From positions 4,439,501-4,503,500 of the forward strand of contig NZ_CP017705.1 of NCBI RefSeq assembly GCF_002706795.1: a stretch of DNA of 64,000 nt. Direction: 5' to 3'. Source of the stretch: Brevibacillus laterosporus DSM 25 (GTDB lineage: Bacteria; Bacillota; Bacilli; Brevibacillales; Brevibacillaceae). The notes under the pieces were generated by a model that worked only from the letters and a program-made list of their open reading frames with translations, had not been told where the DNA came from and did not search any database. Below are positions 47,585 through 56,141 of the stretch, one piece after another (the stretch's first letter is position 1; every line of letters starts with the position of its first letter). The translations under genes and the position numbers were made by a program.

Positions 47585-47608
47585 AAAAAAGCCCCCTCAT
47601 CAGGGAGC
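47585..47608 (-). terminator. minus-strand terminator-like hairpin
   Basis: On the minus strand GCTCCCT pairs with AGGGGGC over a GATG loop and is followed by TTTTTTG. No minus-strand gene is seen immediately upstream. Confidence 0.45.
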
Positions 47609-47668
47609 CATGGATTTAGTCTCGTCAACTAAAGTATACCATGAGCAGATGGTGAGGGGGAATGATTG

Positions 47669-48058
47669 ATGAACACAATGCACGAGCAACTAGCTATGTT
47701 TCCACCTGTAGATGAGAAAGCAGTTAGAAGAGTTGTTGCTAAAGAGCTAAAAAAATACAAAGCTTTACGGGTTGCTGTACAAAATAAGCAAGAGCAAGCT
47801 GAAAACGGGATTGTGCAACTGTTTCCGCGTCTTAATCCAACCGAGATGGCAAACAACTTGAAGGCACAACAAATAGAACGAGCCTTACAGTATTCGCTAG
47901 ATGAAATAGAACGGAAAATCATTAATGAAAAATACCTCAGTCCAACAAGAGTAAATGATATAAATGTTTACTTAGATTTAGGGCTAACAAAGGATCAATA
48001 CTACATCAAAAAGGGAGAGGCAATCTCTCAAATTGCTACGGCACTCGGTATCATTTGA
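47669..48058 (+). CDS. ArpU-family phage transcriptional regulator
   Basis: The 129-residue product resembles the ArpU/sigma-like late regulators of Firmicute prophages: a charged N-terminus, AEKGIVQLF-like and QIERALQYSLDEIERKIINEKYL in the middle, and the tail DLGLTKDQYYIKKGEAISQIATALGI with helix-turn-helix character. ATG 47669 is about nine bases from GAGGGGG. It is an isolated prophage gene: no capsid, tail or portal gene is near. Family members often have a longer Lys/Pro-rich tail; such a tail (PDKNPTKSRTK) is visible just downstream in another frame, so the C-terminus may be frameshifted. Confidence 0.7.
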   Translation: MNTMHEQLAMFPPVDEKAVRRVVAKELKKYKALRVAVQNKQEQAENGIVQLFPRLNPTEMANNLKAQQIERALQYSLDEIERKIINEKYLSPTRVNDINVYLDLGLTKDQYYIKKGEAISQIATALGII

Positions 48059-48100
48059 GTGCTGTTTTTATTTTCCCGACAAAAACCCGACAAAAAGTAG

Positions 48101-48690
48101 GACAAAAACATGGATAAAAATAGGGATAGAATGCTGGACTTTTTTAAAAGGCGAAATCGGTATATCTTGTATTAAGAACACGAACACGTGTCCTTGGGAG
48201 AAGCGCCTATACCTTATCAACGACGTACTCGAAGGGGGCATTCTGAGTCTGGACGCGCTAGTCTGCGACGGTTGTAGCGGGGAATTAATAGATTTGTTTA
48301 ACCAAAGCGGTTGGACAAGCGTGGCCCCTCTCGGAGTTTGTAGACCGCCCTATATAAATGGGATACACCGGACAGAGGAGTATTTTGCAAGTAAGGCAAA
48401 TGCTACTTGCCCTCTGTCCCGTGACACTCATCACGAATACTCCACTCCTGGTTGTGAGGCAGTAGAATAGAGTCTCGCAGCATACCCCCCTCCTAGGCAA
48501 CCGTGACCGTAGCGGCTAAAAGAGTGGATCACGGCGGAGTCCCCTGCCGAATCAAGTGGGGTACATGCTTAACATCAAACTACTAATAAATGGGTTGCCC
48601 GATAAAACGGATAACCTTTTTATGCTCAGCACACAGGGAGCTTCCTTGGTGAGGTCATGACTAACTCACTCCTTGTATGGTTTTTTGCTA
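48101..48690 (+). other. GC-rich, hairpin-rich segment of unknown nature (possible structured RNA)
   Basis: About 600 bases between the ArpU-like gene and the lysozyme-like gene are richer in G+C than their surroundings and hold several strong hairpins. One is a nested perfect one at 48370-48419 (GGACAGAGG/CCTCTGTCC outside, GCAAGTA/TACTTGC inside), and another is CCGTGA/TCACGG near 48500-48535. A 145-codon frame also crosses the first part (48033-48470), with protein-like text such as DVLEGGILSLDALVCDGCSG, but no start with a ribosome site was found. It could be a structured RNA, a broken gene, or both. Confidence 0.4.
48593..48688 (+). terminator. two successive terminator-like hairpins before the lysozyme-like gene
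   Basis: The first (48593-48623) pairs GGTT..CCG with CGG..AACC and is followed by TTTTTATG. The second (48629-48688) pairs CACACAGGGAG with CTCCTTGTATG, with an inner TGAG/CTCA, then GTTTTTT. They end the GC-rich segment 30 bases before the next start. Confidence 0.6.
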
Positions 48691-48717
48691 CCAAAATATG
48701 ATAAAGGGCGTGAAGTA

Positions 48718-49449
48718 ATGGCAATTCCAAGTTCATTAGTCAGAGACCTTTTGGTACACACTGGTTTTTTTGAAGGACACGATGGCTTTTCTACTGTGAC
48801 TGGTAATTTTGATAGACAAGGATTGTCTTTCGGGATTCTTCAGTTTAACTTTGGCCAAGAAACTCTACAACCTGTCCTAAAAGATTATATTAAATATCAT
48901 GAATCAGAGTTCACATCTATTTTTGGTAAAGAAAAGGCAGCCATACTAAAGAAGGTAGTTTTTGAATATAGAAAAGAAGACCAGGTTAGGTGGGGAACGA
49001 GTATCTCTTTGCGAGGCGGTGGAGTATTACAAGATTGGAAAATTCCTTTTCAGGAAATGGGTAGAAGTAGAAATAACCAAAAGTATCAAGAGGATGCAGG
49101 TATGCAGTATGTTGATCGTGCAGAAGATTATTGCAAAAGGTTCGGTATCGTTACAACTCAAGGTCTAGCTTTTATGTTCGATCATATGGTACAGACCTAC
49201 AGGTTTGTAGATGAGCGATCTATATTCGTTAAAATAAGAGAACTAGAAGACGAATATCGTAAGTCTCATGATCGAGAACGTTTACCAGACCAAGATCGTT
49301 TAAGTGTCATTTTAGACTATATTTCAGAGAGCGCTAATCAAAAATTACGTCGTGGCTTAATTAAAGATGGTTATGGTAATTATCTAGGAAAGGGATATGA
49401 TATTTCCGATTTTGGTTATGGTTCATTGTCCTATTACTCATATTTCTAA
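48718..49449 (+). CDS. lysozyme/chitosanase-fold hydrolase-like protein, phage-type
   Basis: The 243-residue product has near its N-terminus VTGNFDRQGLSFGILQFNFGQETLQPVLKD, a pattern of lysozyme-superfamily glycan hydrolases in which a Glu or Asp and the NFGQGTLQP-like loop line the cleft. There is no signal peptide or membrane segment, as expected for a phage or bacteriocin lytic enzyme, or for an enzyme exported by other means. The C-terminus is Gly/Tyr/Ser-rich (GYGNYLGKGYD...GYGSLSYYSYF). ATG 48718 is chosen after AAGGGCGTG. The assignment rests on one motif only. Confidence 0.5.
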   Translation: MAIPSSLVRDLLVHTGFFEGHDGFSTVTGNFDRQGLSFGILQFNFGQETLQPVLKDYIKYHESEFTSIFGKEKAAILKKVVFEYRKEDQVRWGTSISLRGGGVLQDWKIPFQEMGRSRNNQKYQEDAGMQYVDRAEDYCKRFGIVTTQGLAFMFDHMVQTYRFVDERSIFVKIRELEDEYRKSHDRERLPDQDRLSVILDYISESANQKLRRGLIKDGYGNYLGKGYDISDFGYGSLSYYSYF

Positions 49450-49484
49450 TTAAAAAGAGGGGCCATACATGCCCCTCTAAAATT

Positions 49485-50084
49485 TTATGAGTTTTCACGT
49501 AAGATTTTGTTTAAATCAGGAGTTTGTTGTATCGAGGGGATGGTCTTACGTTTTTTTAGCGTAGAAGTATCTATGAGGTACACAGTATATTCCTGATAGT
49601 CATTTCGGAGATCAGAAATAAAAGATAATGCTAATATCTTTTTATTTGGTGAAAATTTATGTTCTACATAGATTTGAGATTCTGGAATAACAGGGGTTGT
49701 TGTAATTTTTTCGTGTTCTTTTTTTATTAGAACTGCGTTACATAGTTTAGTACCACATTGATATCTGAGGAGTAGGTAGGTTGTATCCTTATCTTCTGAG
49801 AGGATGATTCCACGGGTAGCAAATAGCTCCATTTTTTTAAGGTTATCGTCTTCTAATTCTGAGTATATCCTATTAAATTCTGGTATAGATTTGATTGGTA
49901 TTTTTATGGTCTTTGTTTTGCTGCTGTCGTCCTTAAACGTAATATTATCTAAGTCTTGTATGGATAAATATTCTGGAGGTGCACCTGTTCCAACGGTAGG
50001 TTCTTCTATAGATGGAGAGGCTGCAAAGAATTGAAGAATACCGAAAAGAATAAGCGTAAATAACCCAACTGATCTTACTTCCAT
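49485..50084 (-). CDS. membrane-anchored or secreted protein of unknown function, tandem paralogue 1
   Basis: The 199-residue protein begins MEVRSVGLFTLILFGILQFF, an N-terminal membrane anchor or signal, followed by a conserved block around SPSIEEPTVGTGAPPEYLSIQ and a beta-rich C-terminal part (YVEHKFSPNKKILALSFISD, EYTVYLIDTSTLKKRKTI) that looks like single beta-propeller blades. No family is recognised. It is paralogous to the next gene on the same strand, with the first third nearly identical in DNA. Start ATG 50084 lies downstream of GGAGG. Confidence 0.65.
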   Translation of the reverse strand: MEVRSVGLFTLILFGILQFFAASPSIEEPTVGTGAPPEYLSIQDLDNITFKDDSSKTKTIKIPIKSIPEFNRIYSELEDDNLKKMELFATRGIILSEDKDTTYLLLRYQCGTKLCNAVLIKKEHEKITTTPVIPESQIYVEHKFSPNKKILALSFISDLRNDYQEYTVYLIDTSTLKKRKTIPSIQQTPDLNKILRENS

Positions 50085-50216
50085 ATAGGAATCATCCTCC
50101 ATATATACCAATTTTTATAAGTTTCTGCTCAGGAACTAAATGTAACACTAATCAACAACAGACCTTAAATCTTGATCAAGTAATTGCTGAAATCAATCAA
50201 AAGCCACCAATCCGTA

Positions 50217-50819
50217 TTAGTTTTGTAAAAGCTTACTCATGTCAGGACTTTGTTTTAAGGGAGAGATAGTCTTAGTTTTTTTGAAAGAGGGTAAATCTAT
50301 AATATAGACAGTGTACTCGTAGCTATTGTCCTCAAGAATATCAGAAATAAATAGTAAGCCTAGTGTTTTTTTGTTAGGTGAGAATTGATGTTTTACATAT
50401 ATCTCAGATTCCTTGTGTAGAGGAAGTGTAGTAATTTCATTTTTATTTTTATCTTTTTTGATTAAAAGAGTTTTACAAAGTTTAGTACCACAAGAGTAAT
50501 TTAATAGTAAAAATGCCTGATTACTATCTTCTGACAAAATAACTTCAGAGGTAGCACTTAATTCTAATTTTTTTTGTTCATCATTATCTAGCTCCGAGTA
50601 AATCTTATTAAATTCTGATATAGATTTGATTGGTATTTTTATGGTCTTTGTTTTGTTGTTGTCGTCCTTAAACGTAATATTATCTAAGTCTTGTATGGAT
50701 AAATATTCTGGAGGTGCACCTGTTCCAACGGTAGGTTCTTCTATAGATGGAGAAGCTGTAAAGTAATTAAGAAGACCTAAAAGAATAAGCGAAAATAACC
50801 CAACTGATCTTACTTTCAT
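50217..50819 (-). CDS. membrane-anchored or secreted protein of unknown function, tandem paralogue 2
   Basis: The 200-residue product has the same layout as its neighbour: MKVRSVGLFSLILLGLLNYF anchor, the SPSIEEPTVGTGAPPEYLS block, a conserved Cys pair (SCGTKLCKTLLIKK) and the FSPNKK/VYIIDLPSFKK beta-strand motifs. The ribosome site GGAGGGTGA and the leader are shared with the neighbour. The two divergent C-terminal halves with conserved N-terminal thirds point to duplication followed by diversification, as in secreted interaction factors. Function is unknown. Confidence 0.65.
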   Translation of the reverse strand: MKVRSVGLFSLILLGLLNYFTASPSIEEPTVGTGAPPEYLSIQDLDNITFKDDNNKTKTIKIPIKSISEFNKIYSELDNDEQKKLELSATSEVILSEDSNQAFLLLNYSCGTKLCKTLLIKKDKNKNEITTLPLHKESEIYVKHQFSPNKKTLGLLFISDILEDNSYEYTVYIIDLPSFKKTKTISPLKQSPDMSKLLQN

Positions 50820-50908
50820 CTGTGGTTCACCCTCCATATATACCAATTTTTACAAGTATAACATGATAAAGGGTAAATATCCTTAGGTATGTGAAAAACT
50901 TTGAAGTT

Positions 50909-50942
50909 AAGCTTATTCGTTTTCGGATAGGCTTTTTATCAT
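50909..50942 (+). terminator. terminator-like hairpin in an otherwise empty stretch
   Basis: AAGCTTATTCG pairs with CGGATAGGCTT over TTTT, followed by TTTTATC. The rest of 50820-51198 shows only AT-rich sequence and no gene. Confidence 0.5.
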
Positions 50943-51198
50943 GCAAAAGCCACCTATAAGTAGAGAGACAAATAAATCTTTTGCTATTGACATATGAGCT
51001 AAGGATACTTCATGTCTTTTGGTAAACAAAAGATAAAAAAAATGGATGAAGTACCAATATAAAAAGCTAATATTTTTTTGAAGAGTTCTTATATGGCTAG
51101 AGAATAATATTGTTTGAATCTAATATTATAAAAAAATGGTAACATTATTATAATAATGTTATTATAAAATTGTAATATAATTATAAAAATGGCGGTAT

Positions 51199-52515
51199 AT
51201 GGAAATGAAGAGGATGTTACTATCCGGCATAATCGCTTTATCTACAATTTTTGGATCAGATAATGCATATGCTTCAGAAAAGGTTAGTCATCAAGACTTA
51301 CTAAAAAACATTACTATTGAGCCTCATCAAGATCAAATTATCCTTAAATGGGGAGATATACCCAATACAGCTCAATATAAGGTTTATCAGGGGGACACTG
51401 AGTTATACAGTGGCTTAGAAAACTCCTATACATAATAATTTAAAATCAGGAAAAAGCTATAAGTATAAGTTAGTAGCTCTTGATTCTGACAATTCTGAGA
51501 TTATAAGCACAAAATTAAATACTGAGACTTTGGAATCAGAAATAAAAAGTGCAGGTCTAATTTCGCTATCTGCAAATGAAACGAAATAAATGATACTGTT
51601 GTTTCAACGATTTCTGATGGAAAAAATATAAAATTTGACTGGGATGATAACGGACAGGTAGAGGAGTATCAAATTAAGAAGAACGGAAAAATAATTGATA
51701 CTGTCCAGACAAGTGAATTTAGTGATGAATTGGACGGAGGAGAAGTGAAAGTTATCTATGAGTTTCTTGGTAAAATTCCACTAGATAAAGAAGAAAAGGA
51801 AAAGAGAAAATAGAAAATACATAATCTTTTGAAAAGTGAAGAAGCTAATGATTCCGAAATGGTTTTAAAAGGCGAAGAACTCTTCTATAATTATGTTTCA
51901 ATTATTAAAATTGTAGAGAAAGAAAAAGTATCTCCGTTAGGAATTTCTTCAAATAATGATGTAGATAACAAGAGGGACGTTGAATATTTTGGTGGAGATA
52001 ATAGAGATTTTGCAGTTGCCCATTCTCGCTTTAGAACTCAGATAAATATTGAATCGGATTTTACAGATGAAGATACAACTCTATCCAAAAAAGTGAATAG
52101 CTCAACTTTTTATGACTCTAATAAAAAATTACTTAAAACAAAAAATGCAGGTAGTAATGGAATTAGCTTAGATGAAAGGGTTGTAAATATGGATAATATC
52201 AAATTTGATCTTGAACATTCAGTTGGAATTCCATATTTAGAAGGATCTTTAAAGTTTACTCCGCCAGGAATTGATTACGCTTTTACTGCAAGTCTTTTTA
52301 GAGAAGACGGTGACTATAAAATTAAGGGTTGGCATGATGGGGCACCAAGTCATGAGTTCTACATATCTTTTGATGATGGTCCATACGAAGAATTATTTCA
52401 ACACGCTCTTTATGATTTCTTTTATTTATTCGAACTCACTCCAAAACATTATTTTAATATCTCTAATTTAACTGGAAGACTGGGAGCCCTTAAGCTTCCG
52501 GTTTTTTCACCTTAG
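51199..52515 (+). pseudogene. broken DUF3238-like secreted protein gene
   Basis: A signal-peptide start (MKRMLLSGIIALSTIFGSDNAYA) is followed by a fibronectin-III-like stretch. The frame then shifts at about 51430 (continuing HNNLKSGKSYKYKLVALD) and again at about 51588 (continuing INDTVVSTISDGKNIKFDWD). It meets an in-frame TAG at 51811 and runs on to 52515 with YFGGDNRDF, FNLEH-like FDLEHSVGIPYL, KGWHDGAPSHEFYI and FELTPKHYF, the pattern of DUF3238 proteins. Three separate lesions make this a decayed gene rather than one sequencing error. The longest intact piece is 51829-52515. Confidence 0.7.
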
Positions 52516-52568
52516 TGAAAATAATGTATGTGAACTATAAGTAGGCTAGTAATAAAGGGGGGAAGGCA

Positions 52569-53009
52569 ATGTTACACAGAATCTTTGTTGGGGTCGTTAC
52601 CGCAATACTTTTTTGCTTAGTTCTTGCAGTGTCAGAATATACTCCAATGACAGCACGTCAGCCAAATACTTATTATTTTCCTTTTATAACTCTAATGATA
52701 ATCTATCTAATGTACTCCATCCCGATATTTTTGTTTATTGGAATTCCCTGCACTATCTTAATCGATTTTATTACTAATAGAATGGAAATATCGACTAAAA
52801 ATAAGCTTTATTTTTTAAATTTAGGATTATATTCTTTAGCGGGTATTTCCATAGCTTGGGTTTTCTTCGGATTAACTAAGGGGGATATTCTACAAAAAAT
52901 ATTTAACTATAAAGCTTATATTATATATATAGTTGGATCGCTACTTTTTTATCATATATCTCTTGTCACAATGATTATTTTTAAAAAAATGACTAAGGAC
53001 ACAAACTGA
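52569..53009 (+). CDS. small polytopic membrane protein, function unknown
   Basis: The 146-residue product has four hydrophobic spans (about residues 5-22, 38-62, 80-102 and 116-138) and a Lys-rich end. The start follows AAGGGGGGAAGGC. No family is recognised. It lies just after the broken DUF3238-like gene and could be its former partner, for example an immunity-type membrane protein, but that is only positional. Confidence 0.6.
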   Translation: MLHRIFVGVVTAILFCLVLAVSEYTPMTARQPNTYYFPFITLMIIYLMYSIPIFLFIGIPCTILIDFITNRMEISTKNKLYFLNLGLYSLAGISIAWVFFGLTKGDILQKIFNYKAYIIYIVGSLLFYHISLVTMIIFKKMTKDTN

Positions 53010-53096
53010 AGTTCTAAGTATTAATTAGATCAGCACCTATCAGGGTGCTTATTTCTTTTTCCAAAACAAACTCAATAGGTGGTGGTGATAATGTAA

Positions 53097-53246
53097 ATGG
53101 CTAGAGCAAGAAGTCCAAATAGAGAAAAAGCCGAAACAATGTATCTCGAAAGTGGCGGAAACATGCTTTTGAAAGACATTGCGGAACAACTTGGGGTAAG
53201 TGATTCACAAATACGTAAGTGGAAAAATCAAGACCAATGGGAATAG
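53097..53246 (+). pseudogene. truncated phage terminase small subunit
   Basis: The 49 codons start MARARSPNREKAETMYLESGG and contain DIAEQLGVSDSQIRKWKNQDQW, the N-terminal helix-turn-helix of PBSX-type terminase small subunits, then stop. The following bases in another frame encode NSNVT, which recalls the GNVT segment that normally comes next, so the gene is cut by a frameshift. Full-length members have well over 200 residues. No large terminase subunit follows. Confidence 0.75.
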
Positions 53247-53433
53247 TAACGTTACCGCTATTCTTTTGATCTGTAGATTCGTATACAAAAAACAAGATGA
53301 AATTGAAAAAAGGTTGAGGTTAATAAATAATTTAATTTAACGTTTAAACAAATCAAGCTAAAGAATGATGGGGATTTTTTTGCGGATACCTGTAGAGGAT
53401 GTAGTGAAGATTGATATGTAATTTATAATAAAG

Positions 53434-53471
53434 AAAGTCGTCTCCTTAAATTTAGGAAACGACTTTTTCTT
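53434..53471 (+). terminator. terminator, copy 1 of a repeated element
   Basis: AAGTCGT/ACGACTT with an inner TCCT/AGGA, then TTTTTCTTTT. Nearly the same sequence recurs at 55827-55866 and 56829-56871. Confidence 0.85.
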
Positions 53472-53485
53472 TTGCAAACCAACTT

Positions 53486-53571
53486 CAAGTTACGTAGAAG
53501 ACATAACGGCATCCAAAAAATGTAAGAAGTGACTTTTGGGCTGACACCAAGGTACGTAAAGGACATAACGG
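53486..53571. repeat. pair of 24-bp imperfect direct repeats
   Basis: Bases 53486-53509 and 53548-53571 share the pattern CAAG-TACGTA-A-GACATAACGG and differ at three positions, 62 bases apart start to start. They lie between the terminase stub and the GerC gene. The role is unknown. Confidence 0.6.
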
Positions 53572-53617
53572 GGTGAAACAAAAAGATGTTTCTTACCTAT
53601 GTCAATTAATAGTTAAC

Positions 53618-54730
53618 CTATTTAATTACACCTATATTTTTAATTTCAACTTGTGATTGAAAACGAATGGAGGATTTTGCAAAGATTTCTGGCCAAGGCT
53701 TATTCATCGCCTTCCATTTGTTATAGTGATAAGCTCTGACGTAAAGACCAAGACCAATTGGATCTACTTGATGTCGCTGTAGCTTTTTAATTAGTGCTGC
53801 CATTAGTTTGTTAATTTCATTCTCAATCATTGCTTCAAGCTTCCTTTTATTCCCTTTCTTCTCTAGATTCATCTGGAATGTACGTTCCGTTATATTCCCT
53901 ACTACTTTTATTTCAATATCAAACTGCGGTAACCCATGTTGATAATTTGTAGTTATATTTCGCTTTTGGGGTTTAACTAATATTGAGATGTTTTTTTTGT
54001 TGGGCCCTAACATCTTCACTGGAATAGTAAAAGAATACGATGCTTTTTGGTTGTTTCTTAATAAATCTAACAGCTCTGTTTCTTGTAGGTTGAGGGATGT
54101 ACGATAATATCCTTTATCGTTTAAAAGTGTAATACCTAAAACTCTCAATTCTTCCTTCTCTTTTTTTATTTCTGAGATAAAGGGGGTAATGCCTGGCTCA
54201 ACCATCATGTAGTGGAATTTTCGCAGAGTAACTTTGGATGTAATATGTCGCAATGAAGAAGAATCAATAAGTTTTGATAGATAAATGGAAAGACGTGGCT
54301 TATTCTTTAGCTCAAAATTAACCACTTCACTAACTGGGCCATCAATAGCGATTATTCTTAGGTTTGTTGAATTTTTAGGATCTCGGTATAAAGCATCCAA
54401 ATAGGGAAGTATCTCTTTACGTTGCAACAAACGTTTGCTAATTAAAAGGAGTTGTGTTTTGCCAGTGCGTGTTGACCCAGCAACGACTGAATCCAAATTT
54501 GTATAAGATTGTTCAACAGTAGAAGATTGCACATCATGATGTTCCGTGTTTTTTTTTACCTCTCGACTAAAGATAGGGCTTTTCTCAAATACGACTAGAT
54601 TATTATGCTCATCTAAATCAAGCCCTAATGTAACAATCAAGGTGGCATCTTCTAGTTCAATCCTGTCAGTACAGCCTGTTAAAACAACAATCAACATCCC
54701 CATGAAAAATTTATATATGATTTGTCTCAT
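53618..54730 (-). CDS. Ger(x)C-family spore germination lipoprotein
   Basis: The 370-residue protein has a lipobox VVLTGC (Cys about residue 20), the mature start TDRIELEDATLIVTLGLDLDE typical of GerAC/GerKC, and the family's C-terminal part with ITERTFQMNL and a final LGLYVRAYHYNKWKAMNKPWPEIF. GerC proteins are membrane-anchored parts of germinant receptors. The usual gerA and gerB partners are not beside it, so it is an orphan. It is the only clearly full-length housekeeping-type gene in this decayed stretch. Confidence 0.88.
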   Translation of the reverse strand: MRQIIYKFFMGMLIVVLTGCTDRIELEDATLIVTLGLDLDEHNNLVVFEKSPIFSREVKKNTEHHDVQSSTVEQSYTNLDSVVAGSTRTGKTQLLLISKRLLQRKEILPYLDALYRDPKNSTNLRIIAIDGPVSEVVNFELKNKPRLSIYLSKLIDSSSLRHITSKVTLRKFHYMMVEPGITPFISEIKKEKEELRVLGITLLNDKGYYRTSLNLQETELLDLLRNNQKASYSFTIPVKMLGPNKKNISILVKPQKRNITTNYQHGLPQFDIEIKVVGNITERTFQMNLEKKGNKRKLEAMIENEINKLMAALIKKLQRHQVDPIGLGLYVRAYHYNKWKAMNKPWPEIFAKSSIRFQSQVEIKNIGVIK

Positions 54731-55137
54731 TAAATAGGCTTCCTTCTCTTAAAAAAGTGGTAGAGGATGATATAAAACCCCAGCAATACTGGAAACACAT
54801 AGCTAAGTATTTGCTAATATTTACTATAATTTGCACCTAAATTCTCATTTCTATGCAGGAGGTTGATAAAAGCAGTATGAAGATCATGAGTCTACCTTGT
54901 TAAATAAATAGCATTCTAGATGAGGTGCTATAGTATGGAAACGAAAACAATTAGCTGGTGGAAAGAGACAAAAGAGAGTAGAGGCGTTAGAGAATCCGCC
55001 CGGGGAAAATAAATATGTAATTATTTGAAAAAAGGTATTATTTTGTAAATGTGTACGGTATATTGTTATTAGGACAAGGCTAAGTTTAAGTCTTACACCG
55101 TAGCCATGGGAAATAATAATTGAAAGGATGATTAATA
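54731..55137. other. stretch with no supported gene
   Basis: About 400 bases of AT-rich sequence. A 25-codon frame at 54935-55012 starts METKTISWWKETKESRGV after GAGGTG, but is too short to support as a gene. Confidence 0.5.
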
Positions 55138-55476
55138 GTGGCGGTTATTGATGATGGTAAAGGTAATTTGGGGAACACAAATGCTACTCTAAGAAAGGAA
55201 ATAAAAAATGACATTATAAACCAAATTCAGGATATTAGTGAGGTTAAGAGAACGGATGATAGCATTAAAACATCTCAAAATTTCCATTTAGATTCTAAGT
55301 ATCTTAAGGATGAACATCAATATAAAGTTGAAATTCAGTATAAAAACCCGCAACCAGGCCAAGGAAAAGCTACCGTTTCTTTAGTGCTTGTAAATGAAAA
55401 AGCAACAAGAGTTGAGGATTTAAGGGAAGCATTAGAGTTAAGTTTGAAAGATGGTCATAAATATAAGGTGACTTAA
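55138..55476 (+). CDS. small soluble protein, function unknown
   Basis: A GTG start after AAAGGATG opens 112 residues: MAVIDDGKGNLGNTNATLRKEI, then a charged helical part and a beta-rich YKVEIQYKNPQPGQGKATVSLVLVNEK, ending in a helix. No signal or membrane segment and no recognised family. It stands alone. Confidence 0.5.
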   Translation: MAVIDDGKGNLGNTNATLRKEIKNDIINQIQDISEVKRTDDSIKTSQNFHLDSKYLKDEHQYKVEIQYKNPQPGQGKATVSLVLVNEKATRVEDLREALELSLKDGHKYKVT

Positions 55477-55680
55477 TGTTAAATAATTGGGGTAGTGACA
55501 ATGTTTCCTATCTGTTCTTAAGACGTAATCTCCTATTCCTGTTACGATTAGCTAGGTGTGAGTACAAGGGTATATGGGTATTTGAATAAGAATACTGTTC
55601 ACAAGATAAAATGTGTACAGGGAGTATTTAGAGCCAATGGGAATACACTGTACCATTAAGATTAAGGAGCTGGTGCAGAT

Positions 55681-55815
55681 GTGGATCGCACACCAACGCA
55701 TGGCAGAGCTTTGGAGATTGCAAAACTCAAAAACCTATCTTTAGATGCTAGCTTAACAAATAACACAGAGTGGCAACATGAGCTATGTGCAAAGTTAGAA
55801 AAAATACAGAGCTGA
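55681..55815 (+). CDS. small ORF of unknown function next to a terminator
   Basis: A GTG start 11 bases after AAGGAG gives 44 residues (MDRTPTHGRALEIAKLKNLS...CAKLEKIQS). The stop is about a dozen bases before a copy of the repeated terminator, which supports expression or at least the end of a former gene. Not recognised; it could be the tail of a decayed phage gene. Confidence 0.35.
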   Translation: MDRTPTHGRALEIAKLKNLSLDASLTNNTEWQHELCAKLEKIQS

Positions 55816-55826
55816 TATAAAATGAA

Positions 55827-55866
55827 GAAAATCGTCTCCTAAGAAATGAGGAAACGATTTTTTTTG
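55827..55866 (+). terminator. terminator, copy 2 of a repeated element
   Basis: AAATCGTCTCCT pairs with AGGAAACGATTT, followed by TTTTTT. Confidence 0.85.
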
Positions 55867-55946
55867 AAAACAAACAGGTTAATCAAACTGTATATTATAG
55901 AAGAATTAAAATGATATACACGACATGATACTGCCTCACTGGTAGA

Positions 55947-56081
55947 TCAGGGAGCGCAAATCGTACACTTATCGCTGTTTCGGATAGCTTCAACTTCAAA
56001 AGGGATGCCGTGTCGTCGGAACTTTCTAATCAAACCAGCAGATCGGCAACACGGCACTAGATAATAAAACAATTTTTGCAT
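55947..56081 (-). CDS. possible small Cys-containing ORF
   Basis: ATG 56081 opens 44 residues: MQKLFYYLVPCCRSAGLIRKF...HGIPFEVEAIRNSDKCTICAP. The CC..HGIPFEV arrangement faintly recalls thioredoxin-fold starts, but the protein is too short for one. The ribosome site is weak. Evidence is composition only. Confidence 0.25.
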   Translation of the reverse strand: MQKLFYYLVPCCRSAGLIRKFRRHGIPFEVEAIRNSDKCTICAP

Positions 56082-56141
56082 GATATCACACTCTTTGACG
56101 CCATTGTAGCGCGAGGAGCTGGGACAAAAAGGAGAGTACGG

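Noticed and set aside
48033-48470. 145-codon frame with protein-like stretches after the ArpU-like gene
   Set aside because: No start with a ribosome site, it overlaps the ArpU-like gene, and strong hairpins lie inside it; kept only as a possibility within the GC-rich segment.
48505-48560. T-box-like text (AAAAGAGTGGATCACGGCGG followed by GTCCCCTG) upstream of a terminator
   Set aside because: The core GGTGGnACCGCG is interrupted and no Stem I or specifier loop is visible, and the downstream gene is not an aminoacyl-tRNA or amino-acid gene.
55981-56060. Inverted pair GCCGTGT/ACACGGC as an insertion-sequence end
   Set aside because: Only seven bases, no transposase and no target duplication; it lies inside a possible small minus-strand ORF.
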